From positions 62,001 to 126,000 of the forward strand of contig NZ_JAMJWG010000019.1 of the NCBI RefSeq assembly GCF_024435355.1: a DNA stretch of 64,000 bases. The letters are read 5' to 3'. This DNA is from Streptomyces odontomachi (GTDB lineage: Bacteria; Actinomycetota; Actinomycetes; Streptomycetales; Streptomycetaceae). The position numbers were made by a program, and so were the translations under genes. Under the pieces are notes generated by a model. That model was not told where the DNA came from and made no database searches. It saw only the letters and a list, made by a program, of their open reading frames with translations. This document shows, in pieces, positions 8,864 through 16,918 of the stretch. Positions within the stretch are counted from its first letter, which is position 1. Each line of letters begins with the position of its first letter.

Positions 8864-10909
8864 ATGGCTCGACACAGAGTCTCAATGGATATCGGTGGCA
8901 CCTTCACCGATGTGGTCACGTACGACGACGAGACCGGGGAGTTCCAGGCGACCAAGGCGTCGACGACGCCGGGGAACCTCAGTGACGGCGTGCTCGCGGG
9001 CCTCGGCTCGATGGTCCAGCAACCGTCGGACATCGACTTCCTCGTCCACGGCACGACCCAGGGACTCAACGCGTTCCTGGAACGCAGGGGCGTCTCCGTC
9101 CTGCTGCTCGCCACGGACGGCGTCGAGGACAGCTACCACATCGCGCGCGGGCCACGGACCCGACTGTACGACCTGCACTACCGCAAGCCGACGCCGCTGG
9201 TCCCGCGCCGGGACGTGCTCGGCATCGGCGGCCGGCTCACCGCCGACGGCAGCGAACTCGAACCGCTCGACGAGCAGGCCGTTCGGGACGCCGCCCGGGT
9301 GGCACGCGAACGCGGGCACGGGGCCATCGCCGTGGCCTTCCTGTTCAGCTACAAGAATCCCGCGCACGAACTGCGCGCCCGGGAGATCCTGCTGGCGGAG
9401 CTCGGCGAGGACTTCACGGTGTCGCTGTCGCACGAGTCGGCCAAGGAGTGGCGCGAGTACGAGCGCACCTCGTCGGCGGTCGTGGAGAGCTACACGGGAC
9501 CGATCGTGCGCCGCTACCTCATCGACCTCGAACAACGCCTCAACGACCAGGGGCTGACGGTCCCGTTGCACGTCATGCAGTCCTCCGGCGGAATCCTCAC
9601 CGCCCGTTCCGCACGGCAGCGTCCCCTACAGACACTGCTGTCCGGACCGGTGGGCGGCGCCATCGCCTGTAGCGAGCTGTCCCGGCGGACCGGCCGCCCG
9701 AACCTGATCGGCGTCGACATGGGCGGCACGTCCTTCGACGTCTCGCTGATCGTCGACGGCGAACCGGACGTGTCGGCCGAAGCCCAGCTCGAGGGGCTGC
9801 CGATGCTGATGAGCGTGGTGAACATCCACACGGTGGGCGCGGGCGGTGGCTCGGTCGCCTGGATCGAGGCGGGCGGCCTGCGGGTGGGTCCGCGCTCGGC
9901 CGGCGCGCACCCCGGGCCGGCCTGCTACGCACGCGGCGGCACCGAGCCGACGGTCACCGACGCCAACCTGGTACTCGGCCGGATCGACCCCGAAGGCTTC
10001 GCCGGCGGCCAGTTGACCCTGGACACCGACCTGGCCACCGCGGCGGTGGCGGGCCTGGGCGAGCAGCTCGAACTGGCGCCGGTGGCGATGGCGGAGGGCA
10101 TGTGCGACGTCGCCAACTCGAAGATGGCGCAGGCGATCCGCACCATCACGGTGTCCCGCGGCATCGAGCCGCGCGACTCCGCCCTGGTCGCCTTCGGCGG
10201 AGCGGGCCCGATGCATGCCGCGTTCCTGGCCCGGGAGCTGGGCATCGCCGAGACGATCGTGCCGCGCTTCCCCGGCGCGTTCTCGGCGTGGGGCATGTTG
10301 CAGACCCGGATCCGGCAGGACTACACCGAGCCGTACTTCTTCCTCGACGTCGACCTCGACGGCTCGGACATGGCCGCCGTGCTGCACCGCATGGAGGAGA
10401 CCGGCCGCAACGCGCTGTCGCACGAAGGGGTCGGCCTGGGGCAGCGCAGTGCGACGCACTCCGTCGACATCCGCTACGCCGCGCAGGAGTACACGCTCAC
10501 CGTTCCGCTGCGGGATGCGGACGAGCCCGCCGAACCCGGGTTCCTGAAGACGGTCGCGGAGCGCTTCGCCGACCTGCACGAGTCGCGGTACGGGCACGCC
10601 AATCCCGGTGCGCCCATCGAGTTCGTGACGCTGCGCACCGCCGCGTTCGGCGACCTCGGCCGGCTTGCGCCGCAACCGTGGCCGACGGCCGAGAGCGCGG
10701 AGTTCCCGCACCGGGTCCGCCAGGTCGTGTTCGACGGGGCGGCCCGGGACACCGTGGTCGTCAGCCGCGACGACCTGCTGGCCGGGCACGCCTTCGAAGG
10801 GCCGGCGGTCATCGTCGAGTCCACCGCCACCACCGTCGTGCCGCCGCAGTTCTCGGTGCGCGTCGACGGCCACGGCTCGCTGATCATCCGTGGGAAGGAA
10901 CAGAAGTGA
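8864..10909 (+). CDS. hyuA: Hydantoinase/oxoprolinase subunit A
   Basis: A 681-residue HyuA-type subunit of an ATP-dependent hydantoinase/5-oxoprolinase. The N-terminal Hydant_A_N domain opens with the phosphate-binding motif MDIGGTFTDVV. The second motif, GVDMGGTSFDVSLIVDG, and the adenosine-site glycines (GAGGGSVAWIE, GAHPGPACYARGG) follow, so the ATPase core looks intact. I chose ATG 8864 over ATG 8852 because GGGAGAG, which overlaps the first ATG, is then well placed as ribosome-binding site. hyuB overlaps its stop by GTGA, so the two subunits are translationally coupled. Substrate could be a hydantoin, N-methylhydantoin or 5-oxoproline-like ring. Confidence 0.9.
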   Translation: MARHRVSMDIGGTFTDVVTYDDETGEFQATKASTTPGNLSDGVLAGLGSMVQQPSDIDFLVHGTTQGLNAFLERRGVSVLLLATDGVEDSYHIARGPRTRLYDLHYRKPTPLVPRRDVLGIGGRLTADGSELEPLDEQAVRDAARVARERGHGAIAVAFLFSYKNPAHELRAREILLAELGEDFTVSLSHESAKEWREYERTSSAVVESYTGPIVRRYLIDLEQRLNDQGLTVPLHVMQSSGGILTARSARQRPLQTLLSGPVGGAIACSELSRRTGRPNLIGVDMGGTSFDVSLIVDGEPDVSAEAQLEGLPMLMSVVNIHTVGAGGGSVAWIEAGGLRVGPRSAGAHPGPACYARGGTEPTVTDANLVLGRIDPEGFAGGQLTLDTDLATAAVAGLGEQLELAPVAMAEGMCDVANSKMAQAIRTITVSRGIEPRDSALVAFGGAGPMHAAFLARELGIAETIVPRFPGAFSAWGMLQTRIRQDYTEPYFFLDVDLDGSDMAAVLHRMEETGRNALSHEGVGLGQRSATHSVDIRYAAQEYTLTVPLRDADEPAEPGFLKTVAERFADLHESRYGHANPGAPIEFVTLRTAAFGDLGRLAPQPWPTAESAEFPHRVRQVVFDGAARDTVVVSRDDLLAGHAFEGPAVIVESTATTVVPPQFSVRVDGHGSLIIRGKEQK

Positions 10910-12633
10910 CCTCCACCGCCACCGACCAGGGCACCGCTCCGGAAACGACCGCGGCGCAGAGCACCGCCGCGGGCGTCGACCCGGTGACCGTCGAGATCAT
11001 CCGCAACGCGCTGAACTCGGCCGCCGACGACATGAACGCCACCCTGATCCGCTCGGCCTACACGCCGATCATCTACGAGTGCGGCGACTGTGTCGTCGCG
11101 CTGCTCGACGCCGACCACCAGGTGCTCGGGCAGTCGGCGGGCCTGCCGATCTTCCTGGGGAACCTGGAGACGTGCACCCGCGCGACCGAGGAGCAATTCG
11201 GCCGTGCCGTATGGCAGCCGGGCGACGTGTGGATCCTCAACGACAGCTACCTGGGCGGTACGCACCTGAACGACGTGACGATCTTCGGGCCGGTGTTCGT
11301 CGGCGACACGCTGGTCGGGTTCACCGCGTCGCGCGCGCACTGGATCGACGTGGGCTCCAAGGATCCGGGTGGCTCGATGGACTCGGTGACGATCTTCCAG
11401 GAGGGGCTGCGGCTCGGGCCGCAGAAGCTGGTCTCCGGTGGGGTGGACGAGCGTGCGGTGATCGACACCATCGCCACCAACGTCCGTTTTCCGTATCCGA
11501 CCACGGGCGACATGCACGCGATGATCGCCTGCATCAAGATGGGCGAGAAGCGGCTCCGGGAGGTCGTCGAGCGGTTCGGTCTCGACACGTTGGAGCAGGC
11601 GCGCGACGAGATCTTCCGGCAGACCGAGTCGCTGGAACGGCGGATGATCGCGCAGCTCCCGGACGGCGTCTACGCCGCCGAGGGAGTGCTCGACAACGAC
11701 GGTGTCGACCTGGACACGCCCGTGCCGATCCGGCTCAGGATCACCGTGTCCGGCGAGGACATCGACTTCGACGTCACGCAGTCCGCGGATCAGACGGTGG
11801 GTCCTGTCAACTGCGGGGTCTCCCAGGCGGTCTCCGCGCTCCGGGTCGGGTACAAGCTGCTGATCAGCCCGGATCTGGCCGGCAACGGAGGCTCGTTCCG
11901 CTCGATGACCACGCAGGTGCGCGAGGGGTCGGTGCTCGGGGCGAGGTCGCCCGCGGCGTGCCAGTGGTACTTCTCGCACCTCGGGCTGCTCATCGACATG
12001 GTGGCGCGGGCGCTCGCTCCGGCGCTGCCGGACCGGGTGGCCGGCGCGAGCCACGGCGACTCGATGATCATCCTCACCTCGGGCGTGGACCCGCGGGTGA
12101 ACCGCGAGTTCGTCAGCCTGGAGGCGACGCTGGGCGGATGGGGCGCCTGGGACGGCTCGGACGGTGAGAGTGCGCTGATCAACAATGTCAACGGCTCCTT
12201 GAAGGACATCCCCATCGAGGTGCACGAGACGCGCTACCCCTGGCTGATCACCGAGTACCGGATCCGCCCCGACTCCGGCGGCGCGGGCCGCTGGCGCGGC
12301 GGGAACGGGGTGATCCGGACGTACCAGGCGCAGACCGACCTGTCGGTGTCCCTGTGGTTCGAGCGCTCCCGGCAGCCTGCCTGGGGCCTGTTCGGGGGCG
12401 ATGACGCGGTCGGACCCGAGGTCGTCATCAACCCGGGCCGCCCGGACGAGCGCATGGTGCTCAAGGCCAACGGCCTGCGTCTGAAGAAGGGTGACGTCGT
12501 GCGGTGCGCGGCGGGCGGAGGCGGCGGTTACGGCGACCCGCTCGAGCGCTCCACGGATGCCGTGCGCGCGGACATCCTCGACCGCTACGTGACGGCCGAT
12601 GCGGCACGCAGGCGGTACGGCTTCGCCGAGTAG
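10906..12633 (+). CDS. hyuB: Hydantoinase/oxoprolinase subunit B
   Basis: A 575-residue Hydantoinase_B family protein. Signature stretches are PVTVEIIRNALNSAADDM, DVWILNDSYLGGTHLNDVT, the Gly-rich GGAGRWRGGNGVIR and the C-terminal GGGGGYGDPLER. The start is GTG 10906, overlapping the hyuA stop as GTGA, with GGGAAGGAA upstream. Together with HyuA it would make the ATP-dependent amide-ring hydrolase. The last genes of this strand end here; a PucR gene converges from the right. Confidence 0.9.
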   Translation: MTSTATDQGTAPETTAAQSTAAGVDPVTVEIIRNALNSAADDMNATLIRSAYTPIIYECGDCVVALLDADHQVLGQSAGLPIFLGNLETCTRATEEQFGRAVWQPGDVWILNDSYLGGTHLNDVTIFGPVFVGDTLVGFTASRAHWIDVGSKDPGGSMDSVTIFQEGLRLGPQKLVSGGVDERAVIDTIATNVRFPYPTTGDMHAMIACIKMGEKRLREVVERFGLDTLEQARDEIFRQTESLERRMIAQLPDGVYAAEGVLDNDGVDLDTPVPIRLRITVSGEDIDFDVTQSADQTVGPVNCGVSQAVSALRVGYKLLISPDLAGNGGSFRSMTTQVREGSVLGARSPAACQWYFSHLGLLIDMVARALAPALPDRVAGASHGDSMIILTSGVDPRVNREFVSLEATLGGWGAWDGSDGESALINNVNGSLKDIPIEVHETRYPWLITEYRIRPDSGGAGRWRGGNGVIRTYQAQTDLSVSLWFERSRQPAWGLFGGDDAVGPEVVINPGRPDERMVLKANGLRLKKGDVVRCAAGGGGGYGDPLERSTDAVRADILDRYVTADAARRRYGFAE

Positions 12634-12645
12634 GTCGGGCGCCGG

Positions 12646-12694
12646 GTGGCAGCCGCGCGGCCGGCCCTGCCGGGTCGCGACGCGCGGCTGCCAC
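12646..12694. terminator. 14-bp perfect stem between convergent hyuB and pucR-like genes
   Basis: GTGGCAGCCGCGCG (12646-12659) is perfectly complementary to 12681-12694, with a 21-base loop that can fold further. It lies between two stop codons facing each other, so it probably acts as a bidirectional terminator. Confidence 0.65.
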
Positions 12695-12716
12695 TCCCCC
12701 GGCGTCCCCGGGTCCG

Positions 12717-14336
12717 TCAGGTCTGGCCCTGGTCCGGTGCCACCGGGCCTTCGTCCGGGGACGCCGGTCGTTGCCACAGCGTGCCCAGGGCGTAGCACAG
12801 CAGGTGCAGCGCGAGCCGCTGTTCCGGATCGTCGTACGCCAGGCCGAGGTGGCGTGCGCGTGCCAGGCGAGCGAGAACGGTGTTGCGGTGCACGCCGAGG
12901 CGCCGGGAGGCCTGGCTGAGGGAGCCGCCGTGGTCGAGGACCGCGCGGGCGGTGTCGACCAGGGTCACGCGATCACGCGCGCCGGTCAGCTCGGGCAGGC
13001 ACAGGGCGGCCACCCGGGCGATCTCGGCCGTCGGCAGCCAGGCCAACGCCGCCTTCGGACCGACCTGGTCCAGCCACTGGACCCGCACCGTCCCGGACTC
13101 CCGCGCCACGTGGGCGGCCAGCCGGGCCTCTGCCACGGAACGCATCAGGCCGGCCACGCCCCGGTGCGCACCGCCGACCCCGATGACGAGTTCATGGGCG
13201 GCAGCGGTGTCACGGAAGGCGGTCAGCGCCCGCCGCAGCGGCCCGGCGTCGTCGCCTTCCGGGTTGCTCTGCCAGGAGATCCAGCCGTCGTCCTCGGTGA
13301 CCAGCGGCCAGTTCGGCTGGGTGCGCTGCCATGCGGCGCGCACCAGATGGGTCAGCTCCGGCGGGGGTTCGGGCCGGGCCCGCAGCGGTGTCAGCCACAC
13401 CGCGCGATTCACGCCCCCGACGTGCCAGCCCAGTTCGGTGGTCCATGGCGGGACGTCGTCGACCGGGCAGGCGCCGGTGGGCGACCCGGCGGCGGTTTCA
13501 CCCGCGAGGCGGCGCAGCAGGCCGAACGCCGCCTGCTCGTGTGCCGCGTGCGTGGCCACGTCGAGCCGGGTCTGTGCCCACGCGGCCAGCAACGAGGGCC
13601 TCGCCAACCGCAGCAGCGCCTCCGTGTGCAGCACGGCGGCGGGGACGTCGGCCGGCACTGCGGCGACCAGGCGCGCCCAGGGCTGCCCGCCCGGCGCGTG
13701 GACGTCCACCGAGACCTGCTCGACGTCGGGGCGGGTCTCGACGGCTGCGGGCCGTCCGGCCAGCACGGTGCCGTCCACCACGAGCGCCACCGGAGCCGTG
13801 CCGAGTTCGTCGTTGAGCACGCCCAGCACGCCGCGGAGGGTGGTTTCGTTCGCCAGCCGTTCGGCGCACCCGGCCCGTTGCCTGGCCCGCGCCGCCTGCG
13901 GGGCACTGACCTGCCCGGCCAGCCGGAGCGCGACGGCGACAGGGTCGGTGTCCAGGAACAGCACGGCCACCCCGAGGCTCTCGGCGAGCGCCCTGTTGGA
14001 CGGGCTGGAGACGGAGCGGGGCACCGCGAGGGCGGACACGTTGCGCTCCCACGCGACATGCAGGGCGGCGGCCAGCGACCAGCCGCCGGTGGCCGCCTCG
14101 GCGTGCAGGACGACCAGCGCGTGCGGGGTGCTGTGCCGTAGCCGGTCGAAGGTCTCGGCCAGGATGACCTGTTCGACGCGCCGGGTCGGCTCGGGCAGCA
14201 CGGCGGCCACGGCCGAGGCGAGCGGCTCGATCCGCAGCAGGTCGGTCAGCAGGAGCGGAAGCGTGGACGACGGGCGCTGTTGCTTCATGCCGTGCGGTTC
14301 CTCATCTGGTGGTGTCCTCCCTCCGTCGGCCTTCAC
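12717..14336 (-). CDS. PucR-family transcriptional regulator (minus operon)
   Basis: A 539-residue regulator with the C-terminal PucR helix-turn-helix (GSLSQASRRLGVHRNTVLARLARARHLGL). A GGDEF-like middle region (HVGGVNRAVWL onward) and an N-terminal ligand-sensing region come before it. The start is GTG 14336, overlapping the stop of the DUF917-like gene as GTGA. An alternative ATG at 14288 has only a distant GAGG. It is the last gene of an operon that reads MFS, HyuA-like, DUF917-like, PucR. It probably controls this operon or the divergent one; the ligand is unknown. Confidence 0.85.
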   Translation of the reverse strand: MKADGGRTPPDEEPHGMKQQRPSSTLPLLLTDLLRIEPLASAVAAVLPEPTRRVEQVILAETFDRLRHSTPHALVVLHAEAATGGWSLAAALHVAWERNVSALAVPRSVSSPSNRALAESLGVAVLFLDTDPVAVALRLAGQVSAPQAARARQRAGCAERLANETTLRGVLGVLNDELGTAPVALVVDGTVLAGRPAAVETRPDVEQVSVDVHAPGGQPWARLVAAVPADVPAAVLHTEALLRLARPSLLAAWAQTRLDVATHAAHEQAAFGLLRRLAGETAAGSPTGACPVDDVPPWTTELGWHVGGVNRAVWLTPLRARPEPPPELTHLVRAAWQRTQPNWPLVTEDDGWISWQSNPEGDDAGPLRRALTAFRDTAAAHELVIGVGGAHRGVAGLMRSVAEARLAAHVARESGTVRVQWLDQVGPKAALAWLPTAEIARVAALCLPELTGARDRVTLVDTARAVLDHGGSLSQASRRLGVHRNTVLARLARARHLGLAYDDPEQRLALHLLCYALGTLWQRPASPDEGPVAPDQGQT

Positions 14337-15448
14337 CGGCGCCGTGGGTGGTCGAGGTGGATGCCGTGCGATCCGGGGCCGACCATGGCCAGGGCTTGGG
14401 GGGCGTACCAGAGCGCTTCGGCCGGGGTGACCAGCACATCGAGCAGGTCGCCCGGCGCCAGGCTGTCCAGCGAGGCCGGTTCACCGCGCGAGACGTCCAC
14501 GAGGCAGACCACGTCGGGGGCCGCCGCGACGAGCGCGCCGTCGGCGAGGACGGCGACCACCTCGCTGCGCAGCTCGATCCGCAACTGCCGCCGCTGCCCG
14601 GTGAGCTCGTCCAGGACCAGACTGGACGGGTGGGCGGGGATGGTGAGGTCGGTGGGGCGGCTGAGGTGTTCCAGTTCGGCGATCCTGCCGCGGCCGATCC
14701 GCCGGCACGCGGTGAGCGCGGCGAGCCGGCCGACCAGCCGGTCCGGATCGCTGCGGGCGAGCAGCAACCGACCGACGTTGATCAACCGGGAGACGGTGCC
14801 GGGCAGGGTGGCGCGCCGGAGCACGCCTGCCGAGGCGGGATAGGAAGCGAGGGCCGCCCAACCGCCGAGGGCGTCGACGGTGGCGCGCAGCAGGCGGTCA
14901 GCGCGCCCGGCACCGGGCGCCTCGATCAGCACGCCCTCGCCGGTCGGCCCCTGGGCGGCCAGCGGTGTCGGCGGGACCCCGGCGAGGTGCATCGCGGTGT
15001 GCTGGATGAGCGCGAACGTACGCCCCATGCCGTCCGCGTCGAGCAGCGGCACGCCGAGCTGGGACGCGGCCGCGACCGGGACGAGCGCGCTGAGCGTCGC
15101 GGCGGCGAGCGGATAGACGGCGCCGAAGGCGACCTGCTGGAACTGCTCGATGCGCTGCACGGCCAGGGCGAACTCGTCGCCCGCTGGCGGCAGGTCGGCC
15201 AGGGCGGAGCCGGAGCCGAGCACGCACAGGGAGATGCAGCGGGTGTCCCGGGCGACCGACTCGACGCGCCGCAGCGTGACGGGCCCGTTGCGGTCGAGCA
15301 GCCCGGTCAGCCAGGCCGTGAGGGAGGCCTTGTCGGCGTCACCGACGGCCTGCGAGTAGAACCGGGCTCCCTCGTAGAGAGCAGCGACGTCGTCCGCCCC
15401 GATCGAGGCGATCGCGCCGACGTACCCCTGCCCCGCCGGCGGGCTCAT
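14333..15448 (-). CDS. DUF917 (S-Me-THD) family protein lacking the Gly-rich motif
   Basis: A 371-residue paralogue of the DUF917 protein at 19452-20525. The shared landmarks are the VPVAAASQLGVPLLDADGMGRTF stretch (compare IPLAVAAELGLPCIDADGMRRAF) and the TAMHLAG block. The N-terminal LGTGGGGDPF loop of the intact paralogue is replaced by YSQAVGDADK, so the site it forms is missing. Start ATG 15448 overlaps the stop of the HyuA-like gene as ATGA, and its own stop overlaps the PucR start as GTGA. I infer a binding, regulatory or diverged role rather than the canonical reaction. Confidence 0.75.
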   Translation of the reverse strand: MSPPAGQGYVGAIASIGADDVAALYEGARFYSQAVGDADKASLTAWLTGLLDRNGPVTLRRVESVARDTRCISLCVLGSGSALADLPPAGDEFALAVQRIEQFQQVAFGAVYPLAAATLSALVPVAAASQLGVPLLDADGMGRTFALIQHTAMHLAGVPPTPLAAQGPTGEGVLIEAPGAGRADRLLRATVDALGGWAALASYPASAGVLRRATLPGTVSRLINVGRLLLARSDPDRLVGRLAALTACRRIGRGRIAELEHLSRPTDLTIPAHPSSLVLDELTGQRRQLRIELRSEVVAVLADGALVAAAPDVVCLVDVSRGEPASLDSLAPGDLLDVLVTPAEALWYAPQALAMVGPGSHGIHLDHPRRR

Positions 15449-16893
15449 CGTGCCACCGCCGTGCCGGGGACGCCGGGGACGGGCGTACCCGTGCCCGGCG
15501 TTCCGGCGGTGCTCCGCGTTCCGGCGGTGCCCGGCGTTCCGGCCACCCGGACCCGGACGCGGACCACCCCGGGGTGGCTGTAGGGGATGGCCACCGTGGA
15601 GACCTCGGCGAGCCGCGCCGTTCCGTGCGCCGCACCGGCCGTCATGACGAGGGCGGTCGCGCGCTGCTCGGCGTCGCGGCGTACCCGCTCGAGGCCGGCT
15701 GCCGACTCGATGAACGCCATCTCGTCGAGCCAGGCCATCGGCCGACTCACCGCTGCGCCGACGCAGGCCAGCTGCATCGGGTCGCGGTCGGGCGAGACGA
15801 TCGCGACGTCCCCGTCCCGGCCAGGGCCCGCGTCGGATGACGCCGGCACGGGCGGGGCGGTCGGCGCCGGCGCGAGTACCGCCGCGGGCACGACCAGCTC
15901 GGTGCCGACGCCGGCGAGTTCCCCGGGCCGGACGACCGCGAGGCCGCTTCGTACATCGCCGGCCACCGGGCCGTCGGCGCGGCGCAGCACCACCCGGCAG
16001 TCCTCGGCGCCCGCGAGGTGGGCGGCCCCGCACAGCTCCAGCGCATCGGTGGCCCCGAGCGCGACCACCGGGAGGGCGCGGACCTGCGCGGGCGTGCCGT
16101 GTCCGCCGTCGCCGCGGGCCACGCGGAGCACGGCGCCGGGCGCCACGCGTGCCAGGGCGGTCTCGCAGCGGGTGAGCAGCCGGTCGGTGAGCGTGCCGAG
16201 TGCGCAGTTCAGCGTCACCGTCGCCTCCCGGGCGACCAGGCCCTGGCCACCGAGATCGCTCGCCGCCGAGATCACCGCATCCGGCAGGGCGGCCTGGACG
16301 GCGTCCGCCACGGCGCGTTCGTGCTGCGTCCGTACCTGCGAGCCGGCGGCGACGAGCGCGATCCGGCGGACACCGGCGTCCCGCAGCTCCCGGCAGACCT
16401 TCGCCACACCGTCACCGTCCAGCGGGCACAGCTCGTTGCCGAGCAGGTCGTGACCGCCGGCGACGGTGTAGCGGCGGCCGATCAGCCGCTCCAGGAGGGC
16501 GACGGGCAGCCGGGCGAGCACCGGGTCGGTCGCGGGGCGCGGCACGATCCGTATCGCGGCGACCTGCTCGGGTTGCGGTGCGGCCCGCAGGACCGCATCG
16601 AGCAGCAGCCGGGAGAGATCGACGGTCACCACGGTCGGGCCGCCCGGCTCCCGCGGGCCTCCGCCCGAGTTCCCCAGGCCGGCCGCCGCGGCCCGGCCGG
16701 CTGCCGCCGCGACCTGCCGGAACACCTCGTCGAGTTCGGCCGGCCCGCCGGGCAGCGGCGGAAGGGCCACGACCTCGTCACCGCGCACCACCACCGCACC
16801 CACCTGCTCGGGACGCAGGCTGACGCCGGCGCAGGCGGACTCTCGAGGTTCGCGAGGATCCCGAGGATCGCGAGGTTCCCGAGTCACCCGCAC
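15445..16893 (-). CDS. Degenerate hydantoinase A-like protein without ATP-binding motifs
   Basis: About 482 residues. The central part (LPVALLERLIG, GGHDLLGNELCPLDGDGVAKV, VISAASDLGGQGLVAREATVTLNCALG, PVVALGATDALELCGAAHLAGAEDC) aligns by eye with the HyuA at 20522-22081. Both DxGGTxxD motifs are gone: where the intact paralogue reads VIDVGGTSADVGILVDG, this one reads CRVVLRRADGPVAGDV. Both ends are simple-sequence expansions. The start is uncertain: GTG 16893 or 16887, both just after the MFS stop; GTG 16908 also possible. It is coupled to the downstream DUF917-like gene by ATGA. Probably a non-catalytic paralogue. Confidence 0.65.
   Translation of the reverse strand: MRVTREPRDPRDPREPRESACAGVSLRPEQVGAVVVRGDEVVALPPLPGGPAELDEVFRQVAAAAGRAAAAGLGNSGGGPREPGGPTVVTVDLSRLLLDAVLRAAPQPEQVAAIRIVPRPATDPVLARLPVALLERLIGRRYTVAGGHDLLGNELCPLDGDGVAKVCRELRDAGVRRIALVAAGSQVRTQHERAVADAVQAALPDAVISAASDLGGQGLVAREATVTLNCALGTLTDRLLTRCETALARVAPGAVLRVARGDGGHGTPAQVRALPVVALGATDALELCGAAHLAGAEDCRVVLRRADGPVAGDVRSGLAVVRPGELAGVGTELVVPAAVLAPAPTAPPVPASSDAGPGRDGDVAIVSPDRDPMQLACVGAAVSRPMAWLDEMAFIESAAGLERVRRDAEQRATALVMTAGAAHGTARLAEVSTVAIPYSHPGVVRVRVRVAGTPGTAGTRSTAGTPGTGTPVPGVPGTAVAR
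15459..15546 (-). repeat. Imperfect GC-rich repeats at the 3' end of the HyuA-like gene
   Basis: Short units around CCGGCGTTCC/CCGGCGGTGC repeat through this stretch and encode a Gly-Thr-Pro-Ala tail (AGTPGTAGTRSTAGTPGTGT). The expansion is specific to this gene; the intact HyuA paralogues have no such tail. Confidence 0.55.
16842..16886 (-). repeat. Tandem repeat at the 5' end of the HyuA-like gene
   Basis: Units close to CGAGGATCG recur about four times and encode REPRDPRDPREPRES just after the start codon. The repeat makes the exact start hard to fix and could allow length or phase variation. Confidence 0.55.
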
Positions 16894-16918
16894 GCCGCTT
16901 CGCCCCACCGAGGTGCGC

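Noticed and set aside
10474..12798. Long minus-strand frame opposite hyuB
   Set aside because: An antisense frame produced by high third-position GC; its product resembles no family, whereas hyuB on the other strand is unmistakable.
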